Notes under the pieces: generated by a model
Told to the model about the DNA's origin: nothing
The model's input: the letters and a program-made list of their open reading frames with translations, nothing else
Databases searched by the model: none
Program-made: the position numbers and the translations under genes
Shown: one piece after another, positions 50,616-61,560 of the stretch
Numbering within the stretch: the first letter of the stretch is position 1
Layout: each line of letters begins with the position of its first letter
Origin: Epichloe hybrida
Taxonomy: Eukaryota > Ascomycota > Sordariomycetes > Hypocreales > Clavicipitaceae
Direction of reading: 5' to 3'
NCBI GenBank assembly: GCA_019022495.1
Contig: JAFEKR010000038.1
Coordinates: 62,001-126,000, forward strand
DNA: 64,000 nt

Positions 50616-51081
50616 TGTTATGTGACTAGAATTGTGACCTCTTAAGACCTCTCTTACAAGACCATAGGCCTCTAGACCTTGGCATCGTCGGATATATCGG
50701 CTTCGTCGGATTAATCTAGCCACATTGGATCCCTAGTTATGTGACTATCTAGCTAGATAAAATCCCTAGATTCCCTCCCCTTTTATAGAAAATTAACTTT
50801 CCCTTTGTTGCCTTTAGCTTAGATTGTTTAATAGATAAGATAACCTAGCATTGTGTTTAACTTAATAAGATAAATTTAACCTAACATTAAAAAGAGACCT
50901 CTTTTGGCTTGGATCCTCACGATAGATCACAAATATCGCAGACCTAGATCCCATTATCTAGGTTCCGGCTTTGATATCGTTGAATTCGTTAGTATCGTTA
51001 GTATTGTTAATATTGTCGTTTTTGTTGCTATTACTATCGTCGTCTTTTCTGTCGTTTTAGGGTGTTGTTTTTCCCCTAACA
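50616..51081. repeat. Right LTR of element H
   Basis: 466 bp; starts TGTTATGTGACTAGAATTG and ends CCCCTAACA directly before AATTAC. Confidence 0.85.
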
Positions 51082-51087
51082 AATTAC

Positions 51088-54000
51088 TTTATTATTAGGA
51101 GTATAAAGATTAGGCTAAGTGTTCTAGAAAATAAAAATTAAAAAGAAAAAGAAAAAGGCTAATTAAAGGACCTAGTAATAATAGACATATAAATAAATAG
51201 TAAAGTAGCTATATAAATCCTAGAGTATACTTATTTATAGTAAAAAAGCAAAGGTATTATAGTTATACTAATTCTAGAAAACATAAGTAATAAAGAAGCT
51301 ATATAAAATTAACATAAAAGCACTAAATGCCTTACGCTAATAATCCTAGAAGAATATAAGGAGTTTATTAATATTTTTTCTAAAGAGTTAGTAAGTAAGC
51401 TTCCTAAACTAGGAGGTTATACTTATACTATTAAATTAGAAGAAAGGAAAACACTACCTTAGGGGCTTATATATAATTTAGCTAAGAGGGAGCTAGAGGT
51501 CCTTAGAGAGTACCTTATAAGTGTGTAGCTTAAGGGTAAATTAAAAGATTAGTTAGCCTAGCTAAAGCCCTAATTTTATTTATCCTAAAGAAAGGAGGGA
51601 AATTAAGGCTTTATATAGATTATAGGAGCCTAAATAAGATTATAATTAAGAATAAGGCCCCTTTACCCCTTATTACTAAAATTCTTAATTAATTAGTAAG
51701 TATAGTTATTTTTATAGTCTTAGATTTAAAAGATACATACTACTAGCTATATATTTACTTAGGTAATAAGTAGAAAATAGCGTTATATTATTAATATAGC
51801 TACTTTAAATATCTAGTAATACTATTTAGACTAGTTAATATACTAGTAACTTTTTAGGAGTATATTAATAATACTCTTAAAGGACTTATTAATAAGACTT
51901 ATATTATTTATTTAGATAATACACTAATATATAGTAGTAAGGTTAAAGAGTATATAGAGTATATTAAATAAGTTTTATATAGGTTTAGGGAGGTAAGCCT
52001 TTTTATTAAACTTAAGAAGTGTTAATTTTTAGTTAAGGAAGTTAAATTTTTAGGCTTTAAGATATTAGAGAAAGGTATTATAATAGACCTAGTAAGAGTT
52101 AAAGTAATTATAACCTAGCTAATACTATATAGTGTTTTTAATATTTAGTTATTTCTTAGTTTTACTAGATTTTACTACTATTTTATTAAATAGTATAGTA
52201 AAGTTATTATTTTATTAATAAATTACCTTAGAGGGAATTAACTAGTAATATTTAAACTAGAACCCTATAAGTTAGTAGTGGTTAGAGAACTTTAATAAAG
52301 ATTTTAGAAAGCGCTAATTCTAGTGTATTTTAACTTACTTATATATCTTAAAATAAAGATAAATATATCTAGATATATAATTAGGGCTATACTTATAATA
52401 TTAGTGCTAGGTTACTAGCACCTAGTTATATTTATATTAAGAAAGATAACTAATACTAAATTATAATATTTAATACCTAATAGTAAATTATTAGCTATCT
52501 AAAAGGCTTTTCGCATATAGAGACACTATCTTGCTTATTTAGCTTATATAATTAAAGTTATTATAGATTATTTAAACTATAAGTACCTTACTATAAAGCC
52601 TAAGCTTACTAGTAAGTAAGTAACTATACTTAATAAGCTTTATCCTTTTAATTTTAAGATTATATATTATATAAGGAAATTAAATCCTACTAACTTACTT
52701 TTAAGAAGACTAGATTTTATAAGTAAGGTAAGAAAAGAGAAAGTAGTAACTATATACCTTCCTACCTTTTTATTTAAATTTATAAATACTAAGTAATAGG
52801 AATACTATAGTAATATTATTAGTGCTATAGGCTTTATAAAAACATTACTTAGTGTAACTAATAGTTAGTTATAATAACGCTATAATAATACTACTAATAT
52901 CTAGGGTTTTAAAAAATTATAACTTAACTATATTCCTAAAGAACCTAATAATCTAGATAATCTTAGAAGAGTTATATTAGTAAGGTTATTTAATACCTTT
53001 TATACTTCTATTAATAAGTAATAAGCTAGCTATAGTAATACTACTAGTACTTAGCGTATGTATTATTTATTGCTTAATTATTTTAATTTTCCTATTAGAC
53101 TAGCTATTTTTAATAGGAATAGACTAGCATAGGTTATTACTAGTAAGCAGTAAGGGTGCCCCTTAAAAACATTACTTATCTATATCCTTATAAGACTAAA
53201 AGCATTTATTAAACTAATTACTTATAGAGATATTATAGCTAGGATCTAATCTATTTAGAGAACCTCTTTTAAGTTTAACTCTAACTTTCTAGAAAAGAGC
53301 TTAGAATTAAAACCCTTAATTTAAGTCTTATTATATAAAGCATAATAAGGTAATAAATTTACTATAGGTTAATTAAAGTTACTTAAAAGCAGTAATATAG
53401 CTATATCCTAGTTATAGTTTATTAGACTCTTTAAACTATTAATATTTAAGAATTATATTTTTATTTCTCTAAGTATAAGAAAAGAAATTTTATTACTAAC
53501 TTATAATAACCCTATTACTAAGCACTAAGAAGTAAGTAAAACTTTTTATTAGATTATAAACTAATATTATTAGCTAATAATAAAGAAAGATATAAACATA
53601 TATATTAGTACTTATATAAATTATTAGACTTTAAAACTAAGGCATTATAAACTATATAGTAAGCTAGCTATATTACTAGTACTTAATTACCCTTTTTAAG
53701 AATTATTAATAGATTTTATTACTAGACTTTTACTAGTAAAAGACTTAAATTAAACCTATAATATAATTCTAGTTATTATTAACTATTTCACAAAATACGG
53801 CATTTATATTCCTATTTTAACGTAACTAATTAGTAATAGGCTAGTAACTATGTTCTTAGAATATGTTTTTAGAGACTATAAAGCCCTAGAAGGTATTATA
53901 ATAAACTAAGGTTTTATATTTACTAGTGATTTCTAAATAACTTTTTATTATTTTCTTATAACTAAGTAACTACTTAGCACTATGTTTTACCCCTAGATAA

Positions 54001-54755
54001 ATAGCTAGATAGAATATTTAAACTAGGTCTTAGAATATTATTTAAGGGCTTTTACTTATACTAAATAGACTAATTAAGCAAATAACCTATTAATAGTGTA
54101 ATTTACATATAATATAAGTAATTACTTAACGCATAGCTATACACTAGTAAAGGTATTATAAGGTTATAATCCTAGAGGTCTATAGTAAGTAATAGTAAAT
54201 ATCCCTTTAGTAAATAATTAAGCTAAAAGTAAAGTTTTAGTACTAAGAGAGAAGTATACTATAATTAAATAGCTTTTAAGTAACTTATAGACTTAGTATA
54301 AAAAATATTATAACTAGAAAAGAACTCTAATAAGGTTTAAAGTTAGTAACTATATTTTACTATTAATAAAGAATATTAACCTAAGATACCTTAGTAAGAA
54401 ACTAGCTATAAAGTACTTAGGCCCTTATAAGATTAAAAAGGTAATTAGGAATTATAGATTAGTATATTAATTAAAATTACTACCTAGGACTTAATTATAT
54501 AATATATTTAATATTACTAGACTTAAACCTTTTAAAGGGGACTTTATAAATATAAAAGATATATTCTTACTATAAGATACTATTAAAGATAATAAATAGG
54601 AGTTTAAAGTTAAGAGAATTATTTTATATTACTATAATAAAAGGCATTATAAATATCTAGTTAAATAAAAGGGCTATAATACTTTAGAGAATTCTTAGGT
54701 ATTAAAAAGGGATTTTATTACTAGAGAAATTATTAATAACTATAAGTAATAGCTA
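51088..54755 (+). pseudogene. Pol remnants of element B (RT, RNase H, integrase, chromodomain)
   Basis: On the plus strand, pre-RT linker EEYKEFINIFSKELVSKLPK starts near 51351. The RT catalytic block YIIYLDNTLIYSS lies near 51900-51940, followed by KEVKFLGFKI. Integrase-like sequence (DFITRLLLVKDLN, then INYFTKYGIYIPIL and TYNISNYLTHSY) spans about 53640-54200. A chromodomain (YYYNKRHYKYLVK, then KGYNTLENS) ends near 54755. Stops are TAA/TAG at Q or W positions. The C-terminal chromodomain places the family in the chromoviruses. Confidence 0.82.
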
Positions 54756-54759
54756 AGTA

Positions 54760-56689
54760 ATAAAGTTAATATAAGGTAATTATGTTTTATAACTTAATAT
54801 ACTAAAGATATTAGAAAATAAAGTTAATTTACTTAGATAACTTAAATAATCTATTATATAGCTACTAAGCACTTATCCCTTTATAATAAAGTTAGCCCCT
54901 AAGACTACTAGTCTCTTATTATTAGTAATAGCTATAGGAGCTATAGAGAAAAAGGCCTTAGGAGTATCTTTATTATTAGAATCCCTCTCTTTATATATAT
55001 AAACCTAAAGTGCACTAAGGAGCTTAATAGGACTAATATATTTAGGTAAATTAATAGTATTTAGTATAAACTACTAGTAAGTTAGTTAAGTATTAGCTAT
55101 GTATATTAAGAAAGCTTACCTTTAGGATATTTTAGGCTATAAAGTAAAGAGAGTTTAAAATATTAATCTAAGTCTTTAGATTTATAGTATTACTTAGTAG
55201 CGCTATTATAGTGTATTTATTATATTTTGCCTTATAAGTAATATTAGTAAATATTTAAGCGTAGTAAATATAACTATACTTATTAGAATTTTTATAAACT
55301 AGGATAGTATTCTATAGCTTTTTCTTTACTTTTATAATAGGCTAGTAGTAAGTTAGTAGTAATCTAGTGTCTAGGAAATAGGATTATACTTACTTTATTT
55401 TAATAGTAATAGCTACCTTTAGAAGTAGCTTTAATAAGTTTAAATAGCCTATTATAAAGCTATATAATTTAAGCTAAAGTCTAGTAGTATATTAGTAATA
55501 ACTAAGTAGATTTTAGTTAAGAGAGATATACTATAATATAGTTTTTATTATTTTAGAAGTAATAAGTATATTTTATTAAATAGCCTATTAAATATTAGCT
55601 ATAAAGAAGTAATAAGTAAGTAAAGAAGTTATACTTAAAGATTTATTATATTTAGCTAGGAAGGTTTTTTTATTAATAAGGTATCTTAGAATCTTATAAG
55701 TACTATTTTTTAGGAGAATATTTTATATTATTACTTACTAATAATAGTATATATATAAAATCTTTTTTAAAGTTATTTTACTAGTAATAAGTTAGTAATA
55801 AAGACACTATAAGGATATAATAAACTTATAATAAGATTTTAAAAGAAGTTTGCTTTTAGGGAGACTTTATAGGAGATTTCTTAGTTAATAGATTTTCTTA
55901 AGGTATTAATAAAGGTAAAGTTTAAGCATAAGACTTAGATATAGTAAACTAGCTATAAGTTAGCTATAATAAACTAGATAAGGAAGTTATGCTAATAAGA
56001 GTATAAACTTATAAGCTAGATAAAGGCAAGAAACTAAGATAAATAAGGATAAATAATAATAATAATTAGGGACTAAAAGAGGTTAGTAACTACTAAGTAA
56101 TAGTAATAAGAGAGCTACTACTTAGCTAGTAAAGGTAACTTATAAGGTTAAGGGATATTATAAAAGAAAGGAAAAGTATAAAAGGGGGGAAAAATTAGTC
56201 TCTTTTATATTAACCCTAGACCCCTTAAGTAATCTAACGCACTATGTATAGGTAATTCATAAATTATAATAATAACCATTAGCACTACTAAACGCACATA
56301 TGCCTAATAGCTATAAGCTTATAGTAACCATAATATAAGCCCTCTAGTTAGACTATTTAAAACCCTAGCATTAAGTATCTTATTTATTTAACTAATTATA
56401 AAAATTAATATAGGTTATCTATATTGTTTTTTCTAGCTATATAATAGGTAATAATATTTATTTTGCTATAGTAAAGCCATATATAAGTTACTATTAGAAC
56501 ATTACTAACTATAATAAGGGGTTATTTTTAATTAGTGGTATTATTATTATTATTTCTTTTTATTTACCTATATATCTAGATATAAAGTGCCTTATTTTAT
56601 TTTCCTTATAAAGCTTTAATATAGTAACTACGCCCTAAGTAAGTAACTTATTTTATAATTAAGGTTAATTATATATAAGGGAGGTATTA
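54760..56689 (+). other. Extra module between chromodomain and 3' LTR of element B
   Basis: 1.9 kb shared with element A (9754-11690), with no recognised domain. The region is long for a 3' UTR. Confidence 0.45.
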
Positions 56690-56959
56690 TATTAAAAGCA
56701 TAAAGGTTAGAGATAGGATATTTATTAAAGTAAGTCTTTAAAGAACCTTTAGGCTATATAAATAATAAAGAGGCTAGCTAGCTATAAGATAGCTATATGC
56801 TTATAAAGCAAGGTATTTATTAAAGATTACGCACATTATTAATACTAGGTTAGAGATTACAACCTTTACGCACCTGCCCCTAGCTAGTATCTATCTAGTA
56901 GTAACTGCAATAGTCTTAGCTATCACTTCGTTTACAACCTTTCGGTGCAAGCCATGACA
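56690..56959 (+). repeat. 3' LTR of element B
   Basis: 270 bp. The inner start is RIP-shifted (TATTAAAAGC) while the outer right 70 bases keep GTGCAAGCCATGACA. Confidence 0.9.
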
Positions 56960-56964
56960 AAGAG

Positions 56965-58650
56965 AGAGGTTACTTTCTATAGTAATAATATTAGGAAAGG
57001 TAGTAGTAGTAATTATAGTTAAGTTACCTTTTTTCTTTATTAAATTAGGCTTTTTCTCTAGATAAAGTTTCTAATAATTATCCTTTAAATAAATTAGTTA
57101 CCTAGAAGAGATTAAATAACTATAATCTAGCTTAATAGTCTTAGAGGTATTATTCTTCTTTATTAGAGCTTTACCTTTACCTTTTATATTAGTATTATCC
57201 TTATTATTCTTTTATTAGATTATATAGTTAACCTTTTAGTCCTTTAAGACTTATTAGCTTTATATATTAAGTAAGTAAGCATACGTTCTTTTATAAGCTT
57301 TAATTTAAAGAATCCCTTAATCTTCTAAGCATTATAAATATTAGGCATTAAGCCTTTAATTACTTTAATAGTCTATAATACCTAAATAATATTAGGGATC
57401 TTTTTAATCTTATAAATTTAGTTCTAAAGGTTTTAGTAGTAATCTAGCTAAGCTTATGTTATAGAGAAATTAGCCCTCTTAGACTAAGAGAACTATTAAG
57501 TAGTTTAATAATAGCTAAATTAGCCTTAAACCTATAATTACTTTTAATTAATTATATTATTTTATTAACTAGTATTATATTAGTCTATCCTATATATATT
57601 AAATTCTTTTAGACTTATAAGGAAAGGCTTTACTATATAATAAAAAAGAGAATAATATAATACTTATTAGTCTCTTAGGACTATAAGATTATTCTAGTTA
57701 AGTGTAGTATAAGTTATATAATATAAACTTATATTTAGATTAAGATCTCTTATTCCTTAAAGTTCTTAGCTTCTTAAAGAGAAGTAATAACTATAGTCTT
57801 TATATACTATGCCTTAGTAATATTATTAAGTTTAGTTAAATTAAGTTAAGTAACTAAAATAATACTAGAAGCGCTTATATTAGCTATAATATAGGAAAGG
57901 AAAGGTAAGGTTATATATTAGAATTTATATACTTCTATTACTATATATATTTAATACTAATTATTATTAATTTAGTCTAATAGGAGTTATAGTAATAGCT
58001 CTCTAAGGATTAAATTACTATATAGCTACTAATATATAAAGATATAAAGTTAAAAATATAAGTAGCTTAAAAGGTATTTTTAAATACCCCTAAATATTTT
58101 ACCTTAGCTTAGTTAAAGAGTAATACTTTACCTAGAATTTACTATACTTACTTTACTTACTTTACTATATATTACTTTACCTTAAATAGTAATAAATCTA
58201 GATTATTAGTTTTAGGTACTTAAGGTAGTTTTATAAGGAATATCTTATCCTAGCTTACTATTTACTAAGATTTACCTAGAAGGGATTAACTTTTTATATA
58301 TATTATAAAAGATTATATAGTATTAAGTAATATATAGGTTTATAGCTTAGAGAGAATTTATTATACTTATAAATTAGAAAAATAATATATAAAGATTATA
58401 TATTTAATTCCTAGTTATATAAAATTTTTATAGCTTTTATATATATAAAAGAAAGCTAAATTATAATTAATTTAATCTTAACTTATATAGTATTATTAGT
58501 TTTAGGTAAGAAAAGGGAATCTTTATGCTACCTTATAAGTTAAGTAATTTACTTTAATAAGATATTAGGAAAAGATATATAATTATATATAAGACTATAA
58601 TAGTTAAATAAAGGGAAAAAAGAAAAAAGAAAGTAAGGGTATAATTATAA
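56965..58650 (-). other. Element D interior, gag side, degraded
   Basis: 1.7 kb of AT-rich sequence next to the 5' LTR and PBS of element D. By position it held gag and protease; no motif recognised. Confidence 0.45.
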
Positions 58651-58667
58651 GCGCTAGGCTTATAACC
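58651..58667 (-). other. Primer-binding site of element D (initiator tRNA-Met anticodon arm)
   Basis: Plus-strand GCGCTAGGCTTATAACC, abutting the 5' LTR. It matches the anticodon arm of fungal initiator tRNA-Met (about GCGCTGGGCTCATAACC, from memory) with only G/A and C/T changes. Copia-type elements prime from such internal tRNA cuts. Confidence 0.75.
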
Positions 58668-58936
58668 TATAAAGTAATGTAAATATAGGTAAAGAGTAAT
58701 TAGAAAAGAAAATAATAATGTAAAATTACTATCTAGGAATTTAGAATCTAGAAGAGAAAAGGGAAGCTTCTAAGCTTTAAATCTATAAGTAATAAATCTA
58801 GGTCTTTAAACAAAGCCTATAATAAACCGCGATATTAAACATAATACGGGAAGCTACATCGTTAAACGAAGAGGGGATAACAAGAGTGATGCCTGATATC
58901 TAAGGCTACGATATGAGGCTGTGAATATCCTCAACA
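58668..58936 (-). repeat. 5' LTR of element D
   Basis: 269 bp. The outer right 110 bases (58825-58936) are GC-normal, the inner left end RIP-shifted (TATAAAGTAATG for TGTGGAGTGATG). Confidence 0.9.
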
Positions 58937-59932
58937 CACCCGAACCGCGGATGACGGCGCGGATGGTGTCACCGTCGCGGATGGCGTCCGACAGTCTTTT
59001 GAAAACCATGGCCCCAATGCCGTCGCCGCGACCATAGCCATTGGCACGGCCATCGAACGTGTGAGAAATACCATCGGGGCTGAGCATGTGCATGGCAGTC
59101 ATCTGGTGTGAGGTGTTGGGGTTAATCATAAGGTTGACTCCGGTGACGAGAGACTACAGGACTCAAGTAAGTCATTAAAGAAGCGTGCTCAAATGTGCGT
59201 CCTTTTTCCGACTTACCATGTTCGTTTCTTTCAGCCTAAGTGACTGACATGCAAGATGAACAGCATATAGTGAGGAGCTGCAAGCGGTATCAAGCGTCAA
59301 ACTAGGGCCTTTGAGGCCAAAGAACCACGATACGCGATTGGCGGTCATGGCTTCGCTTAGACCCGTTGCTGCGGGATGTCCGATGTCGTAAATATCGTGC
59401 AAAGAAATCATTTCGTAGTCGTTTGTCATGCAATCGACGTAGCATCCCGTGCGGCTGTTCATCAAATCCTCGACCGGGATGCCGGCTGGCGGCTCATAAA
59501 CGGATTAACTCTTGCTTGAACAAACCGAGCGGGGTCATATCACCAACCATTTTCAATGCTTTCGTAGCACACTTCCAGCAACATCCTCTTCATCGGATCC
59601 ATACTGGCAGCCTCTTTCGCTGTCACCGAGAAGAAGGGGGCGTCAAAGTGGCTGATGTCTTGATCAAGGAAGTACCCATGCCGTGGACCGATTCCTCCCT
59701 TGCGGTCCGGATCAGGATGATGCCACACATCACTGTTCCATCTATCGCTGGGGACGGGACCGTGGCCGGTCTTGACCTTGCTGATCATGTCCCATAGTGA
59801 GCCTAGGGATGACACTCCGCCAGCAAAGCGAAAGCCGACTCCAACAATGGCGATGGGCTCCTGCTTTTCAGAATTGGACAGGACCATGGTGCAAAGGTGA
59901 TGGGAATGAACGTCAATGGACTTGGGACCCAA
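58937..59932 (-). pseudogene. HR-PKS pseudogene, N-terminal part (start of KS)
   Basis: First exons of the PKS whose body is at 24185-30826. Exon 1 is 59932-59548 (alternative start ATG at 59887) with EPIAIVGVGFRF. Intron 59547-59486 follows. Exon 2, 59485-59217, has the KS active-site block DTACSSS (Cys codon 59280-59282). Intron 59216-59154 has GTAAGT and TAG borders. Exon 3 starts at 59153 and runs through MINPNTSHQMTAMHMLSPDG to RAVIRGSG, where element D cuts it at 58936/58937. The duplicated CACCC lets the coding frame resume at 30826. All residues expected in this part are present and it has no stop of its own. It is divergently oriented from the FSH1-type hydrolase 0.74 kb away, which suggests a shared promoter region. 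Confidence 0.93.
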
Positions 59933-60669
59933 AACAGAAGGAGATGGTAGTCGTGGAAGGGGATACTGAAGCCGGTAGTAGACCTGCTTCTTATCAAACT
60001 TGTCTATGCATTGAAGACTAAATTGACTCTTTCTGTTCGATTTTTTACAACTTTCCTAGCGCCGGCGCCCCGTACTTATGCATCAGATGTCTCCGTTTCT
60101 TCCATCTTCCAGAAAAGCTGTGCCGCCGCCAAGACGCTCACAGACGGTTAGGCTGTCCCCGTCTGCGACTCCACGCCTTCTTCGGGGTGAGTGGGCGGAA
60201 GGATTAAAGTGTTGTAGCTTAATTTAGAGCTCCGAGTGAAAGGATTCTTCTAGACACCTCGCTTCCCATTTTTGGAATTATTTGCAAGGGGGTCACTAGA
60301 TGGGTATACCGCGTGAGTTCCAGAACGAAAAAAGTACCTTTTCACTTAATCTCCTGCTAAATGTACTAGCTCTTTTTAGTGACAAATGCGGGCAGTTTAC
60401 TGCATCATAGTTACTGCGGGCGCCAACACCCTTTCATTGTCGGGCTTACTGATTGTTGGCGCCGACGCGGAGAAACCCATCATTGGCTGCGGCCCGTTAC
60501 AAACTAGGAAATTCTCACAACATTTCCAGGAGGCATCCACTCTAGGCAGGAGCGGAGGTCCGAAGGCAATTATTCAATGGGAGTTCCTTGTCCCACGTTT
60601 TTATTTAACCTACCGGCCATTAACTCTTTGAATCACGGATCGGGTTGCACTCGATACTTTACGAACAGC
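59933..60669. promoter_or_regulatory. Bidirectional upstream region of PKS and hydrolase
   Basis: 737 bases of normal composition between two divergent genes. A perfect 10-base inverted repeat GGCGCCAACA (60419-60428) and TGTTGGCGCC (60454-60463) is spaced by 25 bases and could bind a dimeric cluster regulator. A CGCCGGCG palindrome occurs near 60061. No recognised factor consensus is claimed. Confidence 0.4.
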
Positions 60670-61560
60670 ATGAGGATATTGTGTCTTCACGGTTTTGGTA
60701 GCTCAGGCGCTAATCTTGAAAAGCAGATGTCTAATCTGCGGCGCGAACTGGATCCTAGCTTTGAACTTGTGTTCGTAGATGGGCCGTTCGAGTCTGAGAG
60801 AGGACCTGGTAAGTAGACCCCATGACGGCTGTTACCTTCATCTTGTCGTTAAACACTCAAACATGCAGGCGTCTCGGAGTACCAGCCCGGCCCCTACTAT
60901 TCTCATACCCAAGGCTATTCCCCAGACGACATAGCACAAGCGATCGGTGACCTCAAAGAGATTCTCGAAGAACAAGGCCCGTTTGATGGCATCTTCGGAT
61001 TTAGTCAGGGATCCGCCTTGACGCTATCTTATTTTTACCAGCAGCAAGCAGCTGATAGCCCCGCGGCAGTCAAGTTTGCATGTCTTTTTTCCACTGGTAT
61101 GCCGTGTAGTCCTGATGCGAGTGTGGGGTCCACCGTTATTTCACAGCTTCGAGCAATGGAATACGATATTAGGGTTCAATCAGACGGCAACAGCATAAGT
61201 CTGACGAGCGAAGAGCAAGAATTCGTCGAGATTCTACAGCGGACAGTTGTCGACGCCGCCACCCAAGATCCGAAGTTTCCTTGGACGGACTTGGACATGT
61301 ATCGTCACGGAGAGCTTGAAAACATTCCTCGAATCTTATACTCGTCCGCGCTGAAACACAAAATTCGAGTACCAACTGTCCATGTGTGGGGCCGGAGCGA
61401 CTTTACGTACATGATCAAAATGGCCGAGCTATCTCGCAGCATATGTGACGAATCCATGTCAAAAACAGTTTTACATGATGGGTTACATGATCTGCCAAAG
61501 AAACAGGCGGAGATCAAAGCTGTACTTCGAAACATAGACTGGGCTATAGCGCGAGCATAG
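60670..61560 (+). CDS. FSH1-type serine hydrolase (LovG-like release enzyme candidate)
   Basis: Alpha/beta hydrolase of the FSH1 family, 276 residues, normal length. Two exons (60670-60808 and 60869-61560) join in phase across a 60 bp intron with GTAAGT and GCAG. Start chosen at MRILCLHGFG, the usual family N-terminus; an in-frame upstream ATG at 60577 would add unrelated residues. The nucleophile elbow is GFSQGS (Ser92), the likely acid is Asp224 (WGRSDF), and the base is His253 or His249 in LHDGLHDLP. In known HR-PKS clusters, family members such as LovG hydrolyse the finished chain from the ACP. The divergent HR-PKS next door fits this role, which remains inference. The gene looks intact while its presumed partner is dead. 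Confidence 0.9.

Larger units (their letters stand above)
47352..51081. mobile_element. Element H: non-autonomous LTR element with satellite-like interior
   Basis: Two LTR-like direct repeats (47352-47807, 456 bp; 50616-51081, 466 bp) start TG and end CCTAACA or CCTAATA. AATTAC flanks the whole (47346-47351 and 51082-51087). A purine run (TTAGGGAGG) precedes the right LTR as a polypurine tract would. The 2.8 kb interior has no coding frame and consists mostly of two tandem-repeat arrays. It fits a TRIM/LARD-type parasite of retrotransposon machinery. I do not recognise the family. Confidence 0.82.
45340..56959 (+). mobile_element. Element B: Ty3/Gypsy chromovirus nested in D, itself interrupted by H
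   Basis: 270 bp LTRs (45340-45609 and 56690-56959) are flanked by AAGAG at 45335-45339 and 56960-56964. Removing nested element H with its duplicated AATTAC leaves 7884 bp, against 7885 bp for element A. It lies on the plus strand, opposite to A. Confidence 0.92.
30827..58936 (-). mobile_element. Element D: Ty1/Copia retrotransposon inserted in the PKS, host of the nested stack
   Basis: 269 bp LTRs (30827-31095 and 58668-58936; TGTGGAGTGA...CTCAACA on plus) are flanked by the 5 bp duplication CACCC at 30822-30826 and 58937-58941. Removing the element with one CACCC restores the KS exon in phase. On the minus strand the 5' LTR is on the right and is followed at once by the PBS (58651-58667). 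Integrase remnants near 44600-44100 resemble Copia. Inserts E (10,571 bp plus TSD) and B (11,620 bp plus TSD) account for most of the length; net D is 5909 bp. Gag would lie in 56965-58650 and RT/RNase H in 31096-33203, but motifs there were not confirmed. Confidence 0.9.

Noticed and set aside
58651..58667. tRNA gene fragment
   Set aside because: Only the anticodon-arm segment matches, and it abuts an LTR exactly, so it is a primer-binding site rather than a tRNA gene.
30856..58936. Element D LTR starting at TGATCAG (30856 and 58697) with AAAGAG before both
   Set aside because: Homology continues 29 bases further out on the left of each copy. Only the longer LTR (30827 and 58668) gives TG...CA ends, a matching CACCC duplication and an adjacent PBS.
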